Notes under the pieces: generated by a model | The model's database searches: none | Seen by the model: only the letters and a program-made list of their open reading frames with translations | What the model was told of the DNA's origin: nothing | From: Carex sylvatica | Lineage: Eukaryota > Streptophyta > Magnoliopsida > Poales > Cyperaceae | NCBI GenBank assembly: GCA_964058845.1 | Contig: CAXKVR010000591.1 | Coordinates: 1-27,052, forward strand | Reading direction: 5' to 3' | DNA length: 27,052 nucleotides | Position numbers and translations under genes: made by a program | Part shown: positions 1 to 9,970 of the stretch, in pieces | How the letters are laid out: each line of letters opens with the position of its first letter | Numbering within the stretch: position 1 is the first letter of the stretch

Positions 1-160
1 AACAAATTAGTTTTGGGTTTCTCCTGGATTTGCACCCATCGTTCAGAATTTCAGTTAAACTTGTAATGATGCATACAATCTAGCTAGCCTTGCTAGTTTA
101 TATAAACAAGTAAATGAAAATAAAAATAATTCAACATGCGAAGAAACAAATATGTAAATT

Positions 161-547
161 GAGGCTATGCTACTATGCATAGCACATATTGGTCCGTACT
201 ATGGACTCAAATCTTTAGTTTGAAAGTTCTAACAGTGGATCCAAACCGTTCAACATAGTTTCTATATAAATATGTACTAGTAAACTAAATTTTACAATTT
301 TAAGAATTTAATTACTACTTTTTTTTACGGATAAAAGTTCACTTGATCTGGAAATTCTAGACCATCCAAAAACAATTTTCTACCCATCTAAAAGGTAGTA
401 AAAAGTTCTAAAAAATGTAAAATTTAGTTTATAAGTAAATATTTATATAAAAATTATGTTGAACGGCTCGACCGTTATATTTTGAAAATAAAAATATTAA
501 TTCATAATACATACAATCCGCACTATGCATAGTACCATAGCCTCAGT
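161..547. mobile_element. Foldback MITE with long inverted arms, Mutator-like target duplication
   Basis: The two ends are inverted copies of each other: the left end reads GAGGCTATGCTACTATGCAT and the right end carries the reverse complement with one change. Similarity continues inward, for example CCGTTCAACATA and ATATAAATAT on the left reappear inverted on the right, so most of the element folds into one imperfect hairpin. It is bracketed by the 10-bp direct repeat TATGTAAATT at 151-160 and 548-557. The matching 3' flank of the intact GER copy, near 23360, reads straight through this site without the element, so it is an insertion. A 9-10 bp duplication suits Mutator-type transposition. 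It has no coding capacity. The family name is not known to me. Confidence 0.85.
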
Positions 548-837
548 TATGTAAATTACACAAAAGGTCTTAAGAGTATCAATAATATATTATTTTGGTC
601 CTTAAGAAGTTTTATTCAACACCAAATCACTTTTCCAAGCTTCCAAATCCATTTCCAGTAAAATTCATATGTAAATGCTTTGACTTAGATATTCCAACCA
701 CAAAAAGAGATAATAATCGATAAATACAGCAAGAAGTATAGATAAAAAGTACAACAAGAATAATCCACCCGGAGGGAAGCTCCAAAATGCTAAAGATCAA
801 AATTCATAACAACATTGTGGATCTCGGCTTCTATCAT

Positions 838-2685
838 TACTGCTTGATCACATTTCTCAACTTACCACTTGTATGTTTCAATGAGCCCGTCTCTTAGTGG
901 AAGGGGTCCAGCCCAGGGAAGCGAGCCTGGAGCTGTCCATTAATTTGCGAGGGGTTCCATCAGGCTTGGTTTTGTCCCAAACAAGCTCTCCTTGGAAACC
1001 AACCACTTCCTTGACCAACTCCGCTAGCTCCTTTATTGTCTCCTCAATGCGACTCCCCACATTAACATGCTCTAGCCCAGAGTAACTGTAAAATCCCACA
1101 AGTTAATCAAAATAAATTATGAATTTTGGGTTATATTTTAAAATCTACATGGAGAGATCATATGTTCAACAGGGGACCAGACCTAGTGTTTTACCATGCA
1201 TCTTGCTAATTGTCAAACATCAGTTTTGCACATGCAAGGAAAGAAATTTCATGGACATGTAGCCAACAAATCATCTGTAGATCCTCCATTCCCCGTGTTA
1301 TCCCAAAAGATGCAATACTGTGCATACTGACAAATTGTAATTTTACAATACAACATTAACCGAGGAGCAAAAAAATCAATAAGACTCATGCATAATTGGT
1401 ACTTGAATGATGTTACTATTTTGTAGGGCTTTAAACTCTTTGTTTGTAGAGCTTACCTCCAACAACATAAAACAATCCGGTAACATTTACCATACATACC
1501 AGTAAAATAATAGCACTAAACATAGAGACATATACCTGTCTATCAAGAACACACAAGCAACGGCGAGGTCGTCCACAGAGAGAAACTCCCTTAGAGGTGA
1601 GCCGGTGCCCCACACCACCACCTCCTTTGCACCATTCACCTTTGCCTCGTGAAACCGTCTGATAAGTGCTGGCAGCACATGTGAGTTCTCAGGGTGGAAG
1701 TTATCCCTTGGTTCGTAAAGGTTTGTCGGCATGGCTGAGATAGCATCGAGCCCATGCTGGAGCCGGTATGCCTAGCACATTTTGAAACCTGCAATTTTGG
1801 CCACTGCATACCTGGAATCATAAAGGGTGGTGTTAATACTTGGAGTCGGAGAACTTCTTGTGCGACATATTTTCCTATTCCGAGCCACCATTTGTTAGGT
1901 GGCATATTGCAAAAGAAAGCTAAACAATAGAAAAATTTAACTCCTGGTCCAAATAGGCTCAATTACTACTGGAATAATAAATTATCTCACGTACTTGATG
2001 TAATTAATTCCACACAACTCATTATTTATCAATTGAGTCTTTCCAAATGATTCATTTCAATGGAATTCAAAAATTTTGGTTATCCGGCCCGACCGGTTCA
2101 GCTACTACATGTACCAAATGATTCATTTCAATCTTATTCAAATAAGCTGTCCTCAGGTTCTAATTTTAACAGTTAAGCACAGACCTTTGCGGCAGCGACA
2201 ATGACATAGCAGCCCGACGTGTCAGGTCCAGCTCTGCCCGAGATTTGACGACGGTGTCAGTGAAGCCAAGGAAGCTAGGCGGCGGTGCACGGCCGAACCC
2301 ACCAGAACGAGATGCCCCGCAACGAAAACCTTCCCTGAGTTGTCAGAGAGGAATGATCCCGTCAAGAAATCTGCGAGGTGTCAGGGGAAGTCAGACAGAG
2401 CGAGAGAAAGAGAGAGAGACGGGGTTTATGGTTTAGGGGTTAATACCTCAATCGATCGGAATTAGTATCCTCTGCAATACCTCAAAAAGGAATTAATCTA
2501 TCTGAACTGTTTGATCAGCTTTGATATTCGTGTAAATTGAATTCGCACTAAAATTAAAGACCTCCTATGTTTTTGGCGGAAGGACGGATGGACTCCGTTT
2601 ATAATCGGACGGCTAATATCTATTAACACAAAAGATGCTCTTTTGAGTTAATGCAGACGATGCGGCTTCCATCGAGAGAGCCCAT
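838..2685 (-). pseudogene. GDP-L-fucose synthase pseudogene (GER copy 1)
   Basis: This is a degenerate copy of the intact gene at 23629-26206. Remnants on the minus strand are exon 1 from the ATG at 2685, exon 2 at 2370-2185, exon 4 at 1811-1536 and exon 5 at 1085-838. Lesions are seen directly. Exon 1 is split after five codons by a 215-bp insertion. Exon 2 has a 34-bp deletion at 2210/2211 and a further 1-bp deletion, and its Rossmann motif reads GHLVLVG, losing the middle glycine. Exon 3 is absent: about 950 bp of intron and exon are missing near 2050-2090. Exon 4 has a CAG-to-TAG stop at 1774-1772 plus the changes LYGP to LYEP and HVDD to SVDD. Exon 5 has a 5-bp deletion near 903 that breaks the frame. 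The intron borders of exons 4 and 5 are still recognisable. Against the intact copy, exon 4 differs at 11 of 276 positions. Confidence 0.93.
2456..2670. mobile_element. 215-bp insertion in exon 1 of the GER pseudogene
   Basis: The intact copy reads ATCGA once at this place (near 26192). Here ATCGA occurs at 2451-2455 and again at 2671-2675 with 215 bp between them, as expected of an insertion with a 5-bp target duplication. The inserted sequence begins TCGGAATTAG and ends GCGGCTTCC. I see no terminal inverted repeats, no TG/CA ends and no poly-A tail, so I cannot assign a class. Filler DNA from break repair is the main alternative; a short stretch AATACCTCA occurs both just outside and inside the insert, which would suit it. 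The insertion separates the start codon and five codons from the rest of the gene. Confidence 0.7.
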
Positions 2686-3082
2686 TGAATATTACAAAAA
2701 GAAGAAAATATTACCCGAGCTGGGGTTTATGGTTTATGGTTTAGATCTGGAGCGTCTGATCAGAATCGGGCCAAGCTGGCCCAAAATGGAATGCACATGT
2801 CTCCTTTAATATTCGTGCTAAAGCTGATTGTACGGTTCGGATCTAAACTCTAATTTTGGCTTTAACTCTCAGTTAAATACTAATTTCCTTTTATAGGCCT
2901 TTCCTCGGAAACGCTACTTCCATTTTTAACTCAGTTCTCCAATTTTAGAAACGCTACTTCCATTTTTAGAAACCTTTTCTTTATTATCCACCCCCAAACT
3001 TCTTTCTCTTCTCTGATTCTTTCGAGTTCCCTTCTCTCTCATTCTTCCGGAAACCAAGATAGTTTTTTTTTTTAAGAAAAAC

Positions 3083-4638
3083 ATGGTCAAGAGAATTGGG
3101 ATTTTCATCGACATTCCAGATGGAAAGAGGAGCAGAATCGAAGCGAAGGAACATGTAAGAAATTTGGATTAATAATTGAATTTGTAAGATTTTAAGAAGA
3201 TTACTTTTTTGAAAAACGGTTTCGTCTGTTCTGTATATGTTTGTTTTCTAAAGCTTTTTTCTGACGAAAAATAAAAACTTGATTCGTACTTGCCAAAAAT
3301 CAGAATTGACATTCGAGATATATTTTATGGAGATAATAGCATTGGAGAAATTGATTTTTGTAATTAATTAATTCGCGTTTGTTGGAGATTAGCACCAATT
3401 TGTTTTCCTCTCTTTCAAATAGAAACCCGTAATCTTTGCATATTCTTTCTGAAAATGGTTTGCAGTAAATACGAAATTTGAAATTATTAATTTCTTGCAT
3501 TTTCTTATTTTCAATAATAACAAAAAGGTTTCAGATTTTGTTCCTCCTTTCTTTTGCGAGTTCAAATTGCTAAAGAAAAAGATAATTTTTCTATACACCC
3601 TGGTTGAACAAATAAGCTTATGATCTTACTACAATTCCACATGGCTGTCTCCTCATCCACTAAGTCCCTCACTTTGAAACCTCTTTGAACGACCGATGAT
3701 GACCGGACCTTCATCGCACTGTCACTCCATGGCTCCCCCATTAACAGCACACATCCTTCCATCTCCAATTACCCATCTTAGTGCCGGCAGTATTGTCTCC
3801 CTTAGGCTCATTAAACTCCCTCTGGTTGAACAAATTGTATATTACAAAATTGGGTAAACAACATTAACTGTTTCCTTAATTACAACCTTACTAAATACTA
3901 ATATCTCTGTAATATGCTCTGCAGCTGAGTTGTCTGGAGACGGTGTCAGACCTAAAGCAAAAACTAGAAGAAACAAAGGCCGAAGCTGAATTTTACAAGT
4001 TTAGGTGTGAAATCAAGGAGGAGGAGCTAGAGGAACTTCGACGGAGTGAAAAGAAAAAGGTAGAAGAAGCAGAGACAGACGCTGAATTGTACAAGCATAA
4101 GTGTGCTATGAAGGATGAGGATGTAGAGGCAGCAAAGGCAGACACTGAATATTACAAGTTCAAGTGTGATGCGAGGGATGAGGAGCTAGAGGAGCTTCGA
4201 CAGAGAGAAAATCAAAACGTAGAAGCAGCAAAGGCTGACACTGAGTATTACAAGTTCAAGTGTGATGCGAAGGATGAGGAGCTAGATGAGCTTCGACAGA
4301 GCCAAAAAGAGCTACTTGACGAACTAAAGAGAGCCAAGACAAGAGCAAAGTTGCACCAGAGATTGAATGAAGAGCTCCAAATCTTGCTTGACGAGGATCA
4401 GCCAAGGAGGCATGCCCCGGCTCCAGGGGCTGTTGGAGAGGCATTCAGCAATTGGGATGGGATTACGTGTGACCCTGAAACATGGCACCCGACAACCGTG
4501 TGCAGTCGTTGCCGTGACGAAGAGGCTTGCGTGGTGGTGCTCCCATGCAACCATCTCTGCCTCTGCGTGGCCTGCGAATTGGAGACCGACAGGTGTCCCG
4601 ATTGCCGCGCCACAAAGTCAGGAAGTGTTCTGGCTTGA
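3083..4638 (+). CDS. Coiled-coil RING-type E3 ubiquitin ligase, BOI/SBP1-like, copy 1
   Basis: The model joins 3083-3154 and 3925-4638 to give 261 residues. Exon 1 starts at ATG 3083 and encodes 24 residues (MVKRIGIFIDIP at the N terminus), ending CAT|GTAAGA. Exon 2 follows CTCTGCAG; both junctions are phase 0. The first ATG of exon 2 lies well inside the frame, so exon 1 or something like it is needed. Residues about 30-150 form a charged coiled coil built from four repeats. The C terminus is a C3HC4 RING: C217-x2-C220, C232-x-H234, C238-x2-C241 and C248-x2-C251, with the LPCNHLCLC core typical of the plant BOI and S-RNase-binding-protein group. Such proteins bind an E2 through the RING and transfer ubiquitin to partners. 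The substrate is unknown, presumably recruited by the coiled coil. The protein is identical to copy 2. It lies head-to-head with the GER pseudogene. The intron and exon 1 are predictions; the RING call is firm. Confidence 0.85.
3967..4317 (+). repeat. Coding repeat: four units of a 32-residue coiled-coil module (copy 1)
   Basis: Units start at 3967, 4063, 4126 and 4222. Three are 96 bp (32 residues) and the second is 63 bp (21 residues), lacking an 11-residue piece equivalent to ELRRSEKKKV. The conserved core is ADTEYYKFKCDAKDEELEEL, with one cysteine per unit in the pattern YKxKC. Units 3 and 4 are nearly identical in DNA, so they arose by the most recent internal duplication. The whole set is repeated at 20921-21271. 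Confidence 0.9.
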
Positions 4639-6370
4639 TGTGTCAGAGTCGTATGTTTAGTTTGATGTCTTCTCAGTAACTTAAACTGATGTGAAGAAGA
4701 GAAAAGGTTTTCCTCTTCTTCTTGTTTTCCTTTGTTTTCTGGCCAACAGCAATTTTTATGTTATTAATTGGTAGGTGATGGTTGGGTTAATTAGTACTCT
4801 GATATAAAGTTGCTGAATTTTGGGTGGTATTGTATTGTGCACTGATTTTACATTATAAATGAATTATGAATTTATGATGCTTTGACTTCTGAAAAGATTA
4901 TTTTGGTGACGTAAGATCATAATTGAAAGGCATTTAATATATTTTGAAGAAGATAAAAAACACACGCACACAATGCACATCAAAATAAGCTCTATAATAA
5001 AGTACTTCCAGGTGGCAAAATAAGCTCTTTGGGTTTGCTTGAATGCTTGATTTTGGACACAGTTGGTACTTTGTGCTAAGTTTCTGTTACTTGTACTGGT
5101 ATTAGAGATAGGTTGATGGTTAGTTGCTGTGGCATGCATGTGTCAGTCTCTCTCAGGATTTTGTGAAATTTAAGTGTGAACTTAGTTGTAGATCATGAGA
5201 AAACATGAAAAAAAATGCCTTGGTTGTACATCATGAGAAAGCATGAAAAATACTTGGTTGTATAGCTACCTTTATACCAAACTTGGGATGAATATTTTTT
5301 GTGTAAGCCTCACCTGTACCAGCAACTGGATGTGTACTGGTACAGTACTCAGTTTGCCAAGATTAGTCTGAAACTTTCCATAAGCTCAAGGGTTTGACTT
5401 GTAAAAACGAAATTAAGCCTTGTCAGGGGGACTAGACTACAAATTTACAGTTTAAATAGGTCGAGCTGGGCAGTTTTTATTAAATCTGTTCTGGGCAAAA
5501 ATAAAGGTTGCAATCATTGTTGTCAGTTCTGTTTCTTTTCGCATTTTTGCTTCTTTGAGTCTTAAATCAGTGTATATGTTAGTGTTCTTTGTTTTCACAC
5601 CTCCTAGTTGTGGTGAGTGGAACCGGCAACCGGCAACCGGCATCAAGGAGCATGAACCAGTCCATAATACCTATGCATATCAATTATATTGTGGTATGTA
5701 CCTGTGTGTGTGTGGTTTAATAATAGTAACGCATATCATTATACCACTTTTCATGAAATTGAAACTTCTCCCAACCCCACTGATGTGTATGTGAAAATGG
5801 TAATTTATGTGGGTTATTTTGATAAGTGTGACTTATTTCATTTGTGGAATGTTGAATGAGTCGTTTTTATTTGATTTGGGAAGAATGTCTTAAGCATTCG
5901 TTTAGACAAGTATTTTATCTTTATTAGGAATTTCGCTTGTTCTTAGGTACCAACCATATGTTAGTGTTCTGTATATAAGCAAAAACAAATAAAGTATTCT
6001 CCCATGTAGAATAAAAAAATAATTGCACAACAATACTAATCGTTAGTAATGACAAACATTTTCTCCTTCTTAGAAAGGAATTTACATACATAATATAATG
6101 TAATCTAAGCCAAATGTGCGACTATTAAAGATCAATAATTACTAAATTCATATGATCCTAATCAAATTCAAAATGGTCATGCTCTTTAGTTTTTATAGTT
6201 TTAGTTAAATAATTACATCAAGTACATACTGAAGAAAGCGTCGGTAGGTATCCAGAGAGCTGCCTTCGGTTTTGGCAAATTTGATCTAAACCATTATCTA
6301 ATGATTTTGCTTCATGTCGTTGCGTATTAATTATATAATTGTCTCTGCACTCCAATCCCCACACTATCCC
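4639..6370. other. 3' flank of RING copy 1, no gene seen
   Basis: This holds the 3' untranslated region and intergenic DNA. A TC-rich patch lies at about 4694-4735. A seven-base unit (AACCGGC) is repeated near 5622-5640. All of it up to 6218 is shared with copy 2. The open frames at 4864-5139, 5452-5646 and 5555-5794 are preserved in copy 2 only because the DNA is nearly identical; they resemble no protein I know. From 6219 to 6286 there are 68 bp absent from copy 2, and 6287-6370 matches 23173-23265 less well. Confidence 0.7.
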
Positions 6371-7472
6371 CCGTACTATCGGCCGTTGATAGTTTTTTTC
6401 TTCTTAAATTTAATTCATTTCAATGAGCATATAATGTTTCATATATACAAAACACATACAAAAACCACTAAAACAACACAGCTCATAAATCTTGCTCATT
6501 ACCAATAATAACAATATTTACAAAACAAAAGGTACACGTTGATATTTTTATTTTGCAAAGTTACAAACCCCATTACTAACTATTAAACATAAAAATTTAT
6601 AAAAAAATATTTTCCTTTCAAAATCAGTGCACAAAAGAAGAATAAGTCCAACAAATGGCACCTAATATTGTCACTTGCAAATCCATAGTAAACGGCTCCT
6701 GTAAGAAATGCATTGATTAACATTATTGTTCAATATAATTGAAATCTCACGATTTTCACATAATAACAAAAACTACAAGTTTTAAATATATTGCTCATTT
6801 AGCCTCAATAAGGTTCACAGCGCGGTGACAACTTACATGCTTCATCTATGCAAGGCATGCAAGTAATGCATAAAGCAATCTAATGCATTATTGCCTGTAT
6901 TTCTTGCATTATGTCCTTGTCACATTTCTCTTTTATAACCCTGAAAAGTAACACAATTCAGTTTTTTATTCAATGGATATGATTCTTTCGATATTGAACT
7001 CAGGAAAAAGAAAACAAAAATGATAGAGCAATACTAATTATGCAAGTGGTGTTCATCTATGCAAATAATACAAAAAAAGGTTATTGGAAGACAAAGTAGA
7101 TAATAAAATTGGCATTAAAAATTAACATACCGTTTTTCAACAACCTCAGAAAAAAAAAACCCTAATGCTGAGTCAATTGATCAGTGTAATTGTGACCTAG
7201 CTAGACCAACATAATTCAACAGTCTAATTTAATTATCAATGGCTGACATGTTTTTCGGCATGGTTTTTCAGAATAAGTTACTTAATTTGGGATCAGGTTC
7301 AGCTGTACCATCACTCTTTAGTTTTATACCAGATGAATTTGACAATTTTGTAGGTGGGTTATAATGAAAAGGCTGAAGTAGAAAAAGTAGGAATATGGAT
7401 ACACGTTTTACCTTTTGTCTTCTATCTCTATGTCTCTGATGCTGACTAATTGGTTGTTCTGTTCGATTTTCT
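6371..7472. other. AT-rich intergenic stretch, no gene recognised
   Basis: No coding signal was found. It includes the probable 3' untranslated part of the minus-strand gene that ends at 7473. Within 7268-7380, a minus-strand open frame follows a good acceptor (TTTTTCTACTTCAG) and ends at a TGA at 7268; it could be an alternative last exon or a spliced 3' UTR. A telo-box-like AAACCCTAA lies near 7157. Confidence 0.5.
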
Positions 7473-9970
7473 TCAGCGGTCAAACTGAAATGACTTAGCC
7501 AATGACACCTGGTCATTTAAATTTTGATTGGATTAGTATTATGAATATTAGCTATTTGTGAAGTATTCTGAAAGTCTATTTATTTATGTTTGGTGGTCTG
7601 TTGTATAGCCTGATGTTGTATTTTGCTTGGTATTTTGCAATCAGTCATTGGGTTCCATGTAGTGGAGATACTCCAACTATACTATCCTGTACCAGTATGT
7701 TAGTCTACCGTAGCAATATGTTATCATATATCTGTCTTGACCTTTATGTACCAGAAATTTAAGAAATACAACATCAGGCTATCATGAGAAACTTCAAAAA
7801 TGGTTAGACTGGTAAATAATTTATCACTATAGATGTTGATGGACATAAATATTCTGAGATAAAATTAATTGTACAATTCTCTTACCTGGGCCAAAAATTT
7901 CTTGAGTTCTTGCTTTTGCATCTCGTCACTTGTAGTAAGCCCCTATTTGCTTGTGACGCTGATCCAATTGATCGAAGATGCAAAAGAATAAAAAACTATT
8001 TACCATAGATATGTTAGACATGGTACCTTATTTGTAATAAATACTAATAACCTTGCACTCTGATAATAATCAACAGGGTCTTACCATCATTTTCTCCACA
8101 GTTTGACAGGTCTTGGTGCCTTCATTGGAATAGTAAGACACTGTAAAACCAATTTTCTCTTGCCTTCATTTGATCCAGGTTTCAGTGGAATAGCAAGAGA
8201 CTGACAGAAGAATAGGAAATCACACCTGGTATTTCACCCTGAAGATGAGAGAATGCAATTGAAATATGTTGCCTGATGATGCTCCACATAGACTGACATA
8301 GCAAAGCAACCAATTAACTAAGAGCATTGTGAAACTAAATAATTAGGGAGACTAAATTGAGAGAGCTAATGAAACCTCTAAAGAGAATGCTGGCAGAGCA
8401 GCCTCGGGAAGAACTTGATCTATGGCAGTCACATCTTCCCAGATTGTTCCTATATTCATTCAACAAGGTACAAGATAAACATCACTACATCAGTCCCATT
8501 ACAAAATGTCGGTGTAATTTCTCAAGGAAAAAGAAACAAACAAACAATATTCTAATCATACTAAAAACTATTTTGTCCTCGAGAACTGCTTACAATAATT
8601 AGAAATGAGGAAAGATAAAATATCTGACCATTTTTTCACATTACAAAATACTTACTAAGCAATTCTAGCAGATAAACCGACTACATTCTTTTCTTTAAAC
8701 ATAAATTGTGCATTAACTCAATTTTTTTTTTTTGAAGGTTAGCGACAAGGGCCGGCTAACGATTCTGTATTAATAAAAAGGTTTTTTACAAAGCCCAGTG
8801 GTATCCGGATTAACCTCTATTAATCCCTTAGATTTATTCTATGTACAAAAATTAACTCCCTCAAATTCAAGATTACTGTCCCCCCTTCATGTCTAACTAT
8901 TCTGACTCAGCAGTTGACCATCCATAGTTGGATATCCAGGGACGTCTCCTGGATAAGGACTTGAGTGGTTCTTTTAATGTTTGAGAAATAGCGTCTGGCA
9001 TTAACTCAATTAAGCAATAACTTTACAACTATGCCATAATTTAGTCTAATATTAACAACAGTCACCAACAGTTGTCACAATGCTCACTTAGTGCTAATAT
9101 AAGCACTAACTTCACTTAAATTGAAGCTCAAAACTGTGCCACTTGCTCAAAACTAAAAAGAAACCCGTTAGTAGCTTGAAAAAAGCAATGCACAACTATC
9201 ACTCTTTACTTGAGATTTTTGCAAATGAGAGGCATCATTTCTTACAGTTACAAATTACAAGTGATACCAACAGAGCTATTTGCAAAAAATAACCAACCAT
9301 CAGGTTGTGTGATGCACACCAAATTATATACATTGAAATAAATTGGGACCAAAACTCCTTGTGCAGTTAATAGGGAATTTTTTTTGGATCAACCTTAAAT
9401 CTCAAATTACTTTATGTGTTGCAGATGAGACAGGCATAGACTGCATAAACTTACAAATGTAGAAGTTGGAAACTAGAAGACATGTAATAGCGATTAACTT
9501 GAGAACTTGGAAGCTAATCAAACTAACCTATAATATGGCTCGATTTTTAATAACTGAAATTGAGATTGTTAGTTCAACTAGGGTAATACCTGAAATATCA
9601 ATTTCAGTTAGGGTAATACCTAGACCTATAATCTGAATAGATTTTTCAGTTCCGACAATCCCTTCAATTTTGCCCAATCAAACAAAAACTAGCTAATTCC
9701 AAACAAAGGTATAAATTAAAATGCGTTCTTTTTGTTTCTTAGATATGAAAAGAAACGATTAGAAAGACCTGATTTGAGAGGCACTGCCGTCGGGTCGGAT
9801 CCGCCTTCTGTGTCTGAGAGGGGCGAGGCGAGGCGCGGCTGAGAGGAGGAGGACTAGGAGAGCGGCGATGGAGAGCAACGAGGAGTAGAGAGCCGGGCGA
9901 GGCTGAGCGGGGGAGCGGCTGAGAGGGGTTTTGGCGGGGGCAGGATGGGTGAGGTTAGAGAAATCGCCAT
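7473..9970 (-). CDS. Unrecognised six-exon gene, possible plastid protein, in-frame stop in exon 1
   Basis: Exons inferred on the minus strand are 9970-9769, 8449-8376, 8238-8226 (13-nt microexon), 8140-8085, 7942-7886 and 7484-7473. All junctions are GT-AG and all phases agree. The chain gives about 137 codons. It starts MAISLTSPILPPPKPLSAAP, a Ser/Pro/Ala-rich stretch like a plastid transit peptide, and continues with GTIWEDVTAIDQVLPEAALP, VSYYSNEGTKTCQTVEKMM, GLTTSDEMQKQELKKFLAQ and FDR-stop. One TAG at 9856-9854 (codon 39) interrupts the frame inside the presumed transit peptide. So this is a pseudogene, a stop-bearing allele or sequencing error, or my 5' end is wrong. An in-frame ATG lies at 8459-8457, just before exon 2. 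Exon 1 is GC-rich and preceded by (GC)6 at 9983-9994. I do not recognise the family. Two transposon fragments sit in its introns. The exon chain is inference from splice sites and phase. Confidence 0.5.
7606..7781. mobile_element. Short MITE-like element with perfect 18-bp terminal inverted repeats
   Basis: The left end TAGCCTGATGTTGTATTT is matched exactly, inverted, at the right end. The total is 176 bp. If the outermost TA on each side is the target duplication, the element is a TA-inserting MITE of the Tc1/mariner type, but the end sequence is not that of Stowaway. It lies in the last intron of the predicted minus-strand gene. It has no coding potential. Confidence 0.7.
8724..8997 (-). 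mobile_element. SINE or 5'-truncated LINE copy with 14-bp target duplication
   Basis: The direct repeat GCATTAACTCAATT lies at 8710-8723 and 8998-9011 and brackets 274 bp. On the minus strand the insert ends with a run of A, seen on the plus strand as poly-T at 8721-8733. That is the signature of target-primed reverse transcription. The end next to the tail, read on the minus strand (AATACAGAATCGTTAGCC then GGCCCTTGTCGC), resembles plant L1 3' ends, so a 5'-truncated LINE is slightly favoured over a SINE. It lies in intron 1 of the predicted gene. Confidence 0.85.

Larger units (their letters stand above)
2704..6218 (+). repeat. Segmental duplication, copy 1 (RING block)
   Basis: This 3,515-bp block aligns with 19658-23172 at a constant offset of 16,954 with no net length change. 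Comparing the two I found three substitutions only: T3550/C20504, A5410/T22364 and T5829/C22783. It contains the whole RING gene, 379 bp in front of its ATG and about 1.6 kb behind its stop. Similarity ends abruptly on the left: 2703 already differs, and the flanks are GER exon 1 here against an A-rich tract at copy 2. On the right there is a 68-bp length difference, after which weaker homology continues for about 85 bp. Confidence 0.97.

Noticed and set aside
2245..2436. Plus-strand frames over GER exon 2 (also at 25989-26177)
   Set aside because: They are antisense to GER exon 2; the minus-strand reading gives the known enzyme.
3943..4638. RING protein of 231 residues starting at GTG 3943
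   Set aside because: GTG is not a normal plant start, and the frame stays open upstream to a CTCTGCAG acceptor. The two-exon model with ATG 3083 explains it better.
4256..4660. Other-frame open frames over the RING gene (both strands), and the same at 21210-21614
   Set aside because: They are shadows of the RING coding exon with no recognisable domain of their own.
7268..7516. Minus-strand frame of 82 residues as a separate gene
   Set aside because: It lies at the end of the six-exon model, its start is not conserved in context, and phase disagrees with the exon before it. It is kept only as a possible alternative end.
8357..8602. Plus-strand frame of 81 residues
   Set aside because: It is antisense to exon 2 of the predicted minus-strand gene and continues into low-complexity sequence.
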